This document shows positions 11,068 to 20,913 of a stretch of DNA of 64,000 nucleotides, piece after piece. Each line of letters starts with the position of its first letter. Position 1 is the stretch's first letter. The position numbers and the translations under genes are program-made. The notes beneath the pieces were generated by a model. The model was not told the origin of the DNA, did not search any database, and saw nothing but the letters and a program-made list of their open reading frames with translations. Origin of the DNA: Cornus controversa (lineage: Eukaryota > Streptophyta > Magnoliopsida > Cornales > Cornaceae); assembly GCA_026545225.1 (NCBI GenBank), contig CM048845.1:64483033-64547032 (forward strand). Reading direction: 5' to 3'.

Positions 11068-11774
11068 AAATAAATTTAGACTTTGAATTTTGTTTTTCTT
11101 ATGTTGGTTAAAGATTTTAAACATGTAATACTGGTTTAGTCTTAACCATCAGCATGGGTTCCTAAAGAACATTGGTTTGATCCTCTAGAGGCCTTATTCT
11201 AACATGACAACCACATGTGTATTGGAGGATCAACATACTTGTTTGCTGAGGCAGCATCTTGATTCAATGTTCGGAATACTTGTAATATTTGTAGCTCATC
11301 TGTTCTTCCATGAGACCCTAGAGGCTAGATCTCCCTAATTGTATTACAATTCTCATATTTGATTCGTATTTGTTTGATTTTTTTTGACATGCATTGTTGT
11401 TCAAGAAGCAAGGAGAGAATTCAATAAGATTAAAGCTGGAGAGTATTATTTTGTTTCTTTTACTTAGGAAAAAAAATAGGGGTCTATATATATCTATATA
11501 GAAATCCATATCTAAGTTCATGCTTTTGGGAGCGTCGATGAACTTTTGGGAACACTGGATCGGCGCTTAGAAATCGATATATATCTATATAGAAATCTTC
11601 TCACCAAAATTTTCTCGTAGCTCTCTACTACCTAAAATTTCACCACTTTCAATGATAAATTTCACATATTTTTACTCGCCTATAAAAATGGTAAAATTCA
11701 ACATTTAAGTTTTTTAATAATTGAAGTTTATGGTGTTGAAATTCTTTTTATGATAAAATTCACCATTTAAATTA
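11068..11774. other. 3' flank of kinase gene A, including an empty retrotransposon site
   Basis: The first roughly 145 bp match the 3' flanks of copies B-D. The shared block ends ACATGACAAC at 11211, exactly where a gypsy LTR begins in the other copies; copy A continues uninterrupted with CACATGTG. A short repeat around TATATATCTATATAGAAATC occurs twice near 11480-11600. No gene is seen. Confidence 0.7.
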
Positions 11775-12025
11775 GAGTTAAATTCATAAAACCCCCTCTA
11801 CTATCAAAAATTCTCATAAAACCCCCTATACTAAAAATCAATCAATTTGTCCCCTCTAGTTAGTTTTCTGTTGAAATTAACGGAAAAGCCGCACGTGCAT
11901 CTCACGCGAGCTGTTAAGTGGTGTGTAAATGACTAAATTACTCTTCACGCATCTGTTGAAATTAAAAAGACTAAAGTATTTATGAGAATTTGTTATAGCA
12001 GAGGGGGGTTTTATGATTTTAACCC
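11775..12025. mobile_element. Short inverted-repeat (MITE-like) element 1
   Basis: The left end reads GAGTTAAATTCATAAAACCC and the right end, on the minus strand, GGGTTAAAATCATAAAACCC, each continuing into CTCTRCTAT. That is about 30 bp of terminal inverted repeat around a 251-bp element without coding sequence. The superfamily is not clear and no convincing target duplication is seen. Confidence 0.6.
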
Positions 12026-12365
12026 AATATACATGCTTGCTACTATTATATATATATGTGTGTGTGTGTGTGATTGGATTGTTGTATAAATTGATAATGT
12101 TAAAAACATGGAATGTTTGTATGAGGTGTGTGTACAAGAACCCTAACTAAGAATGAATATTTTTTTTCTTAAACTGTGAATAATTAAGTAAATACTGAAT
12201 ATTAGGATTCAGAATTTGTAGATTAGTAATAACCCAAAATTTAATTTGAGTTTTGTGGCTTTATATAGGTTCAATTTGGAGAGAGAAAGCTTCAAAAATA
12301 TAAAATGGTGGAATTTGAACTTTACAGTAGCATGATGTGAGTTGAAGGAGAAGACGACCCATTTT

Positions 12366-12644
12366 GAGCAAAAATCAAGAAACCCCCTCTACTTTCTAAT
12401 TTTCTCAAATTGCTCCTTCAGTCTTGTAAAGGGTATATCCGTCATTTACAAATAACTTTTTTTTTATGAATTTTTTTTATTAAATAAATGAAGGATATTT
12501 TGATAATTTCGTTATCAAATTGACGGAGCCGTTTAATTTTGTCCTTATATGAGAGAAATTGATAGTAGATGGGGTTTTTTGAAAATTCAAGAAGTTTTAT
12601 GAGAATTTTTTATAGGAGAGGGGGGTTTTTGATGAATTTAACCC
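12366..12644. mobile_element. Short inverted-repeat (MITE-like) element 2, same family as element 1
   Basis: The ends repeat the AACCCCCTCTACT / AGAGGGGGGTTT theme of the element at 11775-12025, and the right end again finishes in TTTAACCC. The left end is more degenerate. The pair lies 340 bp apart in the same orientation. No coding sequence. Confidence 0.5.
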
Positions 12645-12715
12645 TTTAAATTGTTGAACTCAAAATGGTGAAATTTATGATGGTGAAATTATGTTGAAAT
12701 TCACTATTTAAAATT

Positions 12716-13590
12716 TTGAAATCCAACAGGGTTACAAGTAAAAAGGAAGACTTAGGTTACTTTGACGCATGCGCATCCATTACAAGAATAACATTCATTA
12801 GAATGTTAATTGCGATTGCAGTTTTGCAAAATCTTGAAATATATCTAATAGATGTTAAGACAACTTTTTTGAATGATGAGTTAGATGAGTTCTATATGGA
12901 ATAACCAAAAGAGTTCATTGTTCTCGAACAAGAAAAGAAAGTGTGCAGGCTAAATCTCTTTATAGATTAAAACAAGCACCAAAACAATGGCTTGAAAATT
13001 TTGACAATGTGATGACGTCAATTGGTTTCAAAATTAATGAGTGTGAAAGTGTGCTTACACGAAAAGCACTCAAGATAGATACGTCATTGCATACCTTTAA
13101 GCGGAGAATATGCTAATAATGGGTAGCAATAATGATATAATTAAAGTTACTAAGAGAATACTGACCAATAATTTTAATATGAAATATTTAAGCATTGATG
13201 ATGTCATCCTAGTAATCAAGATTTTTAGAACATTAGATGGTACAGAATTATGAAAAAATACTTCAAAGTTTTAATAAAGATGGCAGTAGTCCTGCAAAGA
13301 CTTCGGTAGATATAAATCTTCATTTATCTAAGAATACTAGTCAAATATCCCAACTTGAGTATTATCGTAAAATAGGCAATTTAATATATGTTATGGATTG
13401 GGCACAACCCGATATAACATACTCAGTTAATAAATTGATCGAGTAGATATACAAGCAATACTGGAGATGATCATTGGAAGGCAATAATCAGAGTTTTAAT
13501 GATTTGAGAGACACCTTGAACTGTGGATTGCATTTTTTCAAAGCTGTCCTTGAGTGATTTAGTGATGCCAACTGAATATGATATACAAAA
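12716..13590 (+). pseudogene. Ty1/copia pol relic (RT to RNase H start), unit 1
   Basis: Broken pieces of a copia-type reverse transcriptase. In order: TRITFIRMLIAIAVLQNLEIYLIDVKTTFLN-like sequence (fingers/palm start), a KQAPKQW block at about 12970, an ADNMLIMGSNNDI-like stretch near 13110 in place of YVDDMLI, then KYLGIDDVIL, SSPAKTSVDINLHLSKN, SQLEYYRKIGNLIYVMDWAQPDITYSVNKL and DHWKAI (to about 13500). Several stops and frame changes make it inactive. From 13083 on, this relic is the left part of the 17-kb repeat unit; the portion before 13083 occurs only once, so the repeat boundary lies inside it. Confidence 0.8.
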
Positions 13591-13861
13591 GACTCAAAGT
13601 CAAGTGTTGACTTCTGCCAAACCTTTTTTTTTTTGTCTGTTTCTTTGATTATGAACTAGGAAGGTGGTGGTGCATTTTCCTTCATATAATCATTCATTTT
13701 TATCTTTTAATGATAAACAAATTATTGGAGTAAGAAAAGTCAAAGTCCAGAGTTTGTTTCTTTGATAATGAACTAAGAAGGTGGTCGGTGGTGGATGGGA
13801 AAGTCCCTATTTTTTTAGCACCCATTCATCCCAGCTTCTACCAAACTTCCCTTGCTCTTAT

Positions 13862-14042
13862 TAGATATATATATATATATATATATATCAAAAACACTGG
13901 ACTTTGATATATATATAATCTGATATATTTAAATGGGTTTGGCCAAATACTAAAGGCAGAAAAGGGAGTCAGACCAATAGAAGAGAAGCCTAGCTTGCTT
14001 TTCTGCCCAGACTTTTTCAGCAACTCACCGCAGTGTTGATAG
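13862..14042 (+). promoter_or_regulatory. Probable promoter and untranslated first exon of kinase gene B
   Basis: A (TA)n tract and a second TATATATATAATCTGATATA stretch (about 13,905-13,930) precede the conserved GGCCAAATACTAAAGGCAG block. A consensus donor GATAG/GTATGTGA closes the exon at 14042. The matching acceptor is CTCTCAG ending at 15894, two bases before the start codon, giving an intron of about 1.85 kb. Confidence 0.5.
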
Positions 14043-14451
14043 GTATGTGACTTCAACTTAATTAAGCTCAATGAATTAATTTCCTTTTTATTTACTCAAT
14101 CTTTTTCCCCCTAATTTTGGTGAATGGGAAATAAAAGGCCTATCTAGTCATGAATTTTGGAAATGGTTGATGTTGTTTCAACAAAGTGATTTTCTTTTAT
14201 GTGTGGTGTGCATGCTCTCAAGCTAGTTTTATGGTTCATAAGAAAAACAAAATAGAATAACATTATATATGTATGTGTATTTTTTTTAATTCTCTTTTTG
14301 GATTCTATGGATGGTGATTCATGAGATTCTGTTGAGGAGAAGGTTGGATTATATTTTAATGTACTCTTTTCTAGCTTTTTAAATGATTAACCGTCTTCTT
14401 CTGTGTTTTCTAAATCAAGACTTAATATGGTTTGAAACATTCAGCGAATTG

Positions 14452-15048
14452 GCGCATCTCTAACCAATGCTTCAAATTTCATACCTCAAATGATGTGACA
14501 AATTAGCATATGGTATTTTAGGTTACTCCACCCAATATGTCAAAATGGCTAATTTATTGCGATTATCAAATACATTTTAAAATAATAATAATAAGAACTC
14601 ATAGATTAAAATATTGAAAAAAAGTCATTTTCCATACCACTTTTGATATGCTAAATTTGACATATTTGATAGGATCAGTGTCAAACTAGTGACGGTCCAT
14701 TCATACTCGTGTCTCTTGTTGGTTGAAACCGTATCAATAAATAATATGTTACTCCAACTTTTATGGCACATCAAAAACTTAACTTTTTAAGATAAAAAAG
14801 GCTAACTATAGCTGATAAGGAAAAACACTAAAGGTTAGCCTATAAAAGATCCATGAAAGAAAAGAGAAACAATTCATTCATAAAAGCAGGAGCAACATAT
14901 TAATTATAAGTCTTGTTTCAACCAATAAGAGGCACGAGTGTGAATGAACATTTGATAGTATGCCATATGAGTAGGCATTTAAAGTAGAGCAGTTCTTCAT
15001 GTCAAAAGTAAATTTTAAAGATTTGACATATTAGTTGGAGATCTTTTA
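14452..15048. mobile_element. Inverted-repeat (fold-back MITE-like) element in intron 1 of kinase B
   Basis: The ends are imperfect inverted repeats: CATCTCTAACCAATGCTTCA on the left against GATCTCCAACTAATATGTCA read from the right. A stronger internal pair faces each other (TTCATACTCGTGTCTCTTGT near 14,712 and its near reverse complement near 14,912). Kinase A lacks this block: its intron passes directly into CTCATACCATGCCAGTGG. The element therefore entered the B-type lineage after the A/B split, or was lost from A. Confidence 0.55.
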
Positions 15049-15896
15049 GTGACTCATACCATGCCAGTGGTTATTAAGGAATTTTTCTCTCCTCCATGAT
15101 TGACTCATCACGTATGAAAAGGAAATGTTCTCTCCACCTATGCTGGTCATTAAATTCTCAATTTGAATTTTGAATTGTCTCCAGAATATTTTGTTGTAAC
15201 AATCTGTATTCTATCCCTGATTTACTCCTGTAATTACTTATTGTATATCTCAATACATTAGCAATACAAAGTATGGAAAATTTCACTGTTTGAATATACT
15301 CTTTACTGGTAACAAGGGAAAAATGTAAGATTTGACATCTTTTTATATCATTATGTTTCATTGTCATTTTATTTATGTAGATAATAGTTTAATTTATTGA
15401 TTACCCTTACTACCAAAATTTAACAATCAACTTTGATTTTATGAATGGACTTGTTTATTTTTATAACTTAAAAAGACTTGCATACAAGCTTGCTTTTTTT
15501 ATTATTATTTTTATTTTTTAGTTTTTTATATACGTTTGGGTCAATCTGTATCTCTATACCCCTGCTTATCCAAATATTAGTACTGATAATTAAGTTGACT
15601 CCAATGGTGCTAGTTGTCACAATTACATGTACAGTTTAATTAACTGTCAAGTTAAAATTAGATTTTCAAATTTTGATTACAAAAACTTATTTTCTTAGTT
15701 TTTTTTATTTTTATATATATTTTTACGGTAGGTAAAGATTTGCATAGATCATTGTTGCGCAACAATATTATTGCTAACAACACTTGCAAAATAGATATTT
15801 TATGAAATTGACATTCAGAAATACAGTTAAATATCACAATCATTATAAATGAACACACAACAATATTGAACAGTCGTATTCTTTTTGCTCTCAGAG

Positions 15897-17354
15897 ATGG
15901 TCACAGTCAACTACTATCCTCCGCCCTTGGAGATGGTAACAGTCGACTTCTATCCTGCTCCTCCAGATAATAGTGGTGGGAAAAAAGCAGCTTGTAAGTT
16001 CTTACACAGATCAAATTAATGAAGGATTACCAAAAAGAGGGGAAAAAAAGTAAAGGAAAGAAAACGAGAGCATTAATTTTCAATGACATCAAATTGAGCC
16101 TTAAAAGTCACAATTTTCGAGTTGTTTGATTTTGCAGACATAATAGGGACCTTGATAGTACTGGCAATTATCGGCATTGTTTCTTGCTGTTGGGCGAAGA
16201 AAATGAGAAAAGCAATCAGAATGAAACTACAAGCAGCAGTTGCTCCTCCACCACCAGCACTCACTGCAGTTCAAGTTTGGCAAGTTGATGGACCTACAAT
16301 GCAGAGGATCCTCCAAGACCTGGCAGGAGACAAACCCGTTCGATTTACAGCTCAGGAGCTATGCAACTTCACAAGTAATTACTCGACAATCTTGGGTTCT
16401 GGTGGTTTTGGTATTGTTTACAAAGGGCAGTTTCCAAATGGAGTGAAAATTGCAGTGAAGGTCCTCAACAGGAGCTCAGACAGAACAGCCGAAGAGCAGT
16501 TCACAGCCGAGGTTGGCATTATTGGAAAAACCTACCATATAAATCTGGTCAGGCTCTATGGATATTGCTATGATCACTTCATGAGTGCATTGGTGTACGA
16601 GTACATGGAAAATGGATCACTCGACAGGTTCTTGTTTAGTGATCCAGAGGCAATTGAGTTGGAGAAGCTATACGAGATTGCAATTGGTACAGCCAAAGGC
16701 ATTGCTTACTTGCACGAAGAATGTGAGCAGAGAATCATTCACTATGACATCAAGCCCGGCAATGTCCTCCTCGATGCAAACTTCTCTCCTAAGGTTGCAG
16801 ATTTCGGACTAGCAAAGCTTTGTAATAGAGATGACACCCACATAAGTATGACCGGATATAGGGGGACTCCTGGTTACTCTGCACCGGAGTTTCAGCTCAA
16901 GAATTTTCCTATCACATACAAATGTGATGTTTATAGCTATGGTATGTTGTTGTTTGAGATAGTTGGAAGGAGGAGGAATGCCAAAGTTGGTTCTACTGAT
17001 AGCCTGAATTGGTTTCCTAAACATGTTTGGGACGAGTATGAGAAGCACGAATTGGCAGCAATGACAGTGTCTTGTGGGATTGAAGAGAAGGATAGGGAGA
17101 AAGCAGAGAGAATGTGTATGGTGGCTTTGTGGTGTGCTCAAGACTCGCCAGAGGCTAGGCCACCTATGAGTGCTGTGGTAAAGATGTTGGAGGGAGGAGT
17201 GGACATAAAGCCGCCTCCTAGACCATTTCACTATTTGTTTTCAGTAGCTATGCCCAATCCAGTGACAGGTACTGGCAATAGTTCAGACTACACAACAAGC
17301 GAGGGAACTAATTCGTATTGGTACAAGGAGTCGACGCCAATCATGACCAAGTAG
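15897..17354 (+). CDS. Non-RD receptor-like kinase, copy B
   Basis: Paralogue of copy A. Exons 15897-15993 and 16138-17354, 144-bp GT-AG intron, predicting 437 residues. The N-terminal exon is 16 residues longer than in A and contains two related segments (MVTVNYYPPP and MVTVDFYPAP), apparently a small internal duplication. One membrane segment (about residues 34-51) is followed by the kinase domain: GSGGFG 119-124, ATP lysine K140, HYDIKP with D236, DFG 254-256, APE 281-283. All catalytic residues are present. A TAC-to-TAG change against copy A ends the protein 10 codons early at 17352; those codons still follow in frame to a TAA, so the loss is recent. A gypsy LTR starts 173 bp after the stop and may now supply the transcript 3' end. 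Confidence 0.85.
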
Positions 17355-17527
17355 GAGACTCAAATGGCTAGTTCTTCATCATAAAAATAAATTTAGACTT
17401 TGAATTTTGTTTTCTTATGTTGGTTAAAGATTTTAAACATGTAATACTGGTTTAGTCTTAACCATCAGTATGGGTTCCTACAGAACATTGGTCTGATCCT
17501 CTAGAGGCCTTATTCTAACATAACAAC

Positions 17528-18692
17528 TGTAGATAAGTGCATTGCAGAGCAAGGAAAGAAGGGATGGGTCAGGAAGCCTCATGTGCAAAAGACCCTACGC
17601 AGGAGGACTCATATATATAGACCCCACGCGGGGGCATCCTCCCCGCGCATGGGATAATCCCGCGGGGGACATGCACCGGCGTGGTTAACCCATGCGCGGG
17701 CAGCATCTCCCCGCACAGGGTCATCCCTTCCCCGCGTAGGGATGGTGCTTCCCCGCGTAAGGATTCTTATCTGAAAGGGATACTCATTCCCCGTGGGGGG
17801 GGGGGGGGTTAGCAAAGCATACAGGAGCACAGGGAGTGAGAAAATTGGGGGCAATCCTCTCTGACGAGCATGTTATGATTGGTAATTAGATTGTGTTTTC
17901 TGGGACCAACTCTGAAAGGAGTATGATTCCATAAGACACTTCTAAATTAACAATCATGGCATACTCTCAAGGATTACAAGGAACCATGGATGAATGGGTC
18001 ATTGTGTGGCTTAACCAGCTCACAATCCCGAGTGGTTATCCTTGTAGCAGGGGCTATGTAGAAGAGTATTAATTCCTCTCTTCAATATGGAAAGTAACTT
18101 GTCGCGACGTTACTTCTAGCATTGAGAAGTGAGAATTAGTACGAGACTACAGTATCCCACAGACCATTTTAGGCACAGGTACAGGCTGTGATATGGTCTG
18201 GGTGATCGTGGTGTCATAATGAAGCATATGGCGTCATGGTCCCAGGCGGGAAGGTGGGTTGATTGTGGTATGGAGGATTGAGAGGAAGGCTCGTTGGGCC
18301 ATGGGTATCTAAAGTTGTGCTAGTGTGACTCTACGCGGGCACCATCACAACGTTTCTCGTGGGTATGACCAAGCCCGCGAGGGGTATAGGTTCATGGTTA
18401 CAACCGGGAGTGATGAAGGAAGGGATACGAGGCCAAGTGCCACGTAGGATGATAGCTGTCATAAGCCCTATGCTTGAGGCCTATAAATACCCCCTGGCAT
18501 GGTGACATGTGGATCATTCTGGTGCCCCCTCCCTCTCCGAATCACTCTTGCTTTCTCTCTCTCCCATCTAGCACCTAGCTCACATTCCTATTATTATTTC
18601 CCGGTTACTTCATCAGCTTGATCATTCTCAACTCTTACAACTCAGTCCTGTGATAGTCATTCCTCATAGCAGAATTCTTATCCCTATTTACA
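17528..18692 (+). repeat. 5' LTR, gypsy element unit 1
   Basis: 1,165 bp, TGTA...TACA. The first 300 bp hold about a dozen CGCGGG/CCCGCG motifs and a G run of 13 or so. The TATA box lies at 18481, leaving about 180 bp for R and U5. Confidence 0.9.
18481..18489 (+). promoter_or_regulatory. LTR TATA box, unit 1
   Basis: CTATAAATA followed by CCCC, preceded by GAGGC. It is identical in all LTRs that are fully in view, so it is the likely core promoter of the element, with a start expected about 30 bp downstream. Confidence 0.7.
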
Positions 18693-18694
18693 AT

Positions 18695-18712
18695 TGGCGA
18701 CTCCACTGGGGA
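18695..18712 (+). other. Primer-binding site, tRNA-Arg type, unit 1
   Basis: TGGCGACTCCACTGGGGA lies two bases after the LTR end. It matches the complement of the 3' end of plant tRNA-Arg(ACG) (…CCCCAGCGGAGTCG plus CCA) with one mismatch, going by my knowledge of that tRNA. Confidence 0.7.
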
Positions 18713-18726
18713 GGATTGCCTTTCAC

Positions 18727-20190
18727 ATGGCTGGTCAGCAGAATGTTAAGGGAAAAGGAAAGCAAGCTGCACAAATTTCTCAAAGAGCTGATCAAAATTC
18801 AGATCCAGTTAATCCTGTCAATACAGGTGTTCCTCAACAAAGGCGTAAAGTACAAAGAAGGTAGAATCCACCAATAACTGTGACTCCTCCACAGTCTCAG
18901 GATAATATTCCCCCAATGATGCTCCAAGTACTAGCAAACATCCAAGAAACTCAAGTGCAGATCCTACAATTTTTGCGAACTCAGCAGTCTAGTCCCAGAG
19001 TAGAGCGATCACCTATTCCTGGTCGAGGGCAATCACCTCAGATAACAGCTCCTGCTGTAACAGAAAATCCTAGCAGAAAGGAATCTGACAATGATATCCA
19101 GCACACTGATAATGCCTCGTTTGTGACCATTGAGCAATTACAAGCAATTCTTAATTCCAAAAAGAACACAACTGTTGATATTGAGGTCCCACCGCCTTAT
19201 GATCCCGCCATATTATTAAGGCCATATCCGGAAGGATATTTTTCTCCAAAATTCAGGCAGTTTGACGGCAGGGAAGGAGATGCAAGGGAGCATATCGCGC
19301 GATTTGTGGACGCGTTAGGTGCCTATAGAAATGATGAACAGCTTAAGCTCAGGGAATTCTCAAAATCCCTCACAGGAAGAGCTTACACTTGGTACATGAA
19401 TTTAGTGCCAGGAACAGTGTTAACTTGGGCAGAAATGCTTGCTAAATTATATGAAAAATTCTTCACCACTGAGGAGCGAGTCACAATGCTGTCGTTAACT
19501 CGACATAAGCAAAAGTTAGGAGAAGAGGTAGTCAGATATGTCAAACGTTTCCGCGAGATGTCGTTGGAATGCTTTGAGCCGACCTCAGAAGAGCAACTGA
19601 TAAAAATATGCATGGATGGTATGTTGAGAGAGTATCGGGTGCATTTAGTTAATCATGAGATAAAAACCTTCTCTGCCCTAATGAATAGTGCTAGGCGCTT
19701 GGGAGAAATTATTCCACCACCGGCCAAGGGAAATGTCTTCCCGCGAAGGGCCACTGTTGCGGCAACTCCGAGTCAGATAAGCAGCAATACAGGGAGAATC
19801 CGACGGCCGGAACCCGCACCTCTGCCATTTGGAATTAAAGAGGCAATATCATTATTAACTCAGTGGATCAAAGATGGTGTTGTCACCTTACCCGCGGTAG
19901 AAAGACTTCCTAGCAGAGAAGAAAAGGCAAAATTGAACTACTGCCCCTTCCACCGATCTGTGCGACATTGTCTAACTGATTGCTGGGCATTCAGGGGGAT
20001 AGTACAGAAAAAGATCGCTGAAAAGAGCATAGACATTGCCGGAAATAACGTTGTCAACAATCCATTCCCTCAGCATGCAGCAACCGTTGGTGTAACTGAT
20101 CCAATGGATGAAGGAGAATACCAAGCTACGAATACATATACAAATGCTCACATACATTGTTTCTTCAATGATCTTTCAATTCCGGAATAG
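18727..20190 (+). pseudogene. gag, gypsy unit 1 (one premature stop)
   Basis: Encodes the capsid-like Gag that packages element RNA in cytoplasmic particles. The start at 18727 (MAGQQNVKGKGK) is supported by the open unit-3 frame. A TAG at 18862-18864 interrupts codon 46, where unit 3 has CAG (Gln); the rest is open for 436 codons from 18880. A retrotrans_gag-type core (about 19,240-19,700; YTWYMNLVPGTVLTWAEM, REMSLECF) is followed by a CPFHRSVRHCLTDC cluster (about 19,940-19,985) resembling the Cys/His knuckle of Tat Gag proteins. It ends at TAG 20188-20190 and the same frame continues into protease. Confidence 0.85.
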
Positions 20191-20913
20191 ATCAAGGAGT
20201 TCTTAATAAATCAAACCGTAGCGACTCTGGTTCACACTAGCAACGAACCATCTAAACAAGATTCGACCAAGCAAGGAGATATTGTCTTTTCAGTGGCAGA
20301 TAAGCAAGTCCCTTTCCCTCACAATCGACCGTTGTATGTACCAGTTACAGTCAATGGTCGGGATTTGAACAGAGCTTTCCTTGATAGCGGGGCTTCAGTA
20401 AATATCATGCCATTGGCCACTTTAAAGGCAATACAGTTCCCTGAGGCGAAGATCGTGCAACAACCTATAAGCGTTACAGCTTTCAACGGTGACCAACAAG
20501 CTACAATCGGATATACAATAGTTGATCTGAAAGTAGGGAAAATCAGAGCTCATACCAAGTTTCATGTTATAAAAGGAGAACCGTCTTATCAGTTGTTGCT
20601 AGGCAGACCCTGGATGCACGCGTACGGGGTCGTCCCATCCTCGTATCATCAAGTTATGAAGGCTAATTGGGGAAAGGGCGCTATGACGCTACGGGCTTCT
20701 AAAGACCCGTTCTGTCCTTCAGAGGCTCATTTTGCTGATGCAATTTTCTTTAATGAATATACGGATGAAATGGCCAATGATGAGGTTCAGGCCATTCCGC
20801 TTCCCAAATGGGAGGATCTACAAGCAAGAACATCTCCTAAAAGGCCCGCAGAAAAGGAAGTAAACTGGACTAAAGTAAAAATGGCGGATGGAAGAGTTGT
20901 ATACAAGGTATGA
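20191..20913 (+). pseudogene. Aspartic protease region of pol, gypsy unit 1
   Basis: Retropepsin-like protease that would cleave the polyprotein. It has the active site LDSGASVNIMP (about 20,380-20,412) and the flap/closing motif LLGRPWMH (about 20,600). The reading frame is continuous with gag across the TAG at 20188 and ends at TGA TGA (20911-20916). In unit 3 the second of these is CGA, so at least one is a C-to-T mutation. Confidence 0.85.

Noticed and set aside
16809..17231. 140-residue minus-strand reading frame opposite the kinase domain (also in the other copies)
   Set aside because: It mirrors the codon pattern of the kinase exon, has no domain and recurs only because the kinase recurs.
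17600..17810. CRISPR-like or satellite array in the LTR
   Set aside because: The CGCGGG motifs are short, irregularly spaced and in both orientations, inside an LTR of a plant element.
20188..20190. The TAG between gag and protease as a programmed readthrough site
   Set aside because: It is in frame and shared by all units, but the following bases (ATCAAG) do not resemble known readthrough contexts, and the same frame holds many other stops. Ordinary decay is simpler.
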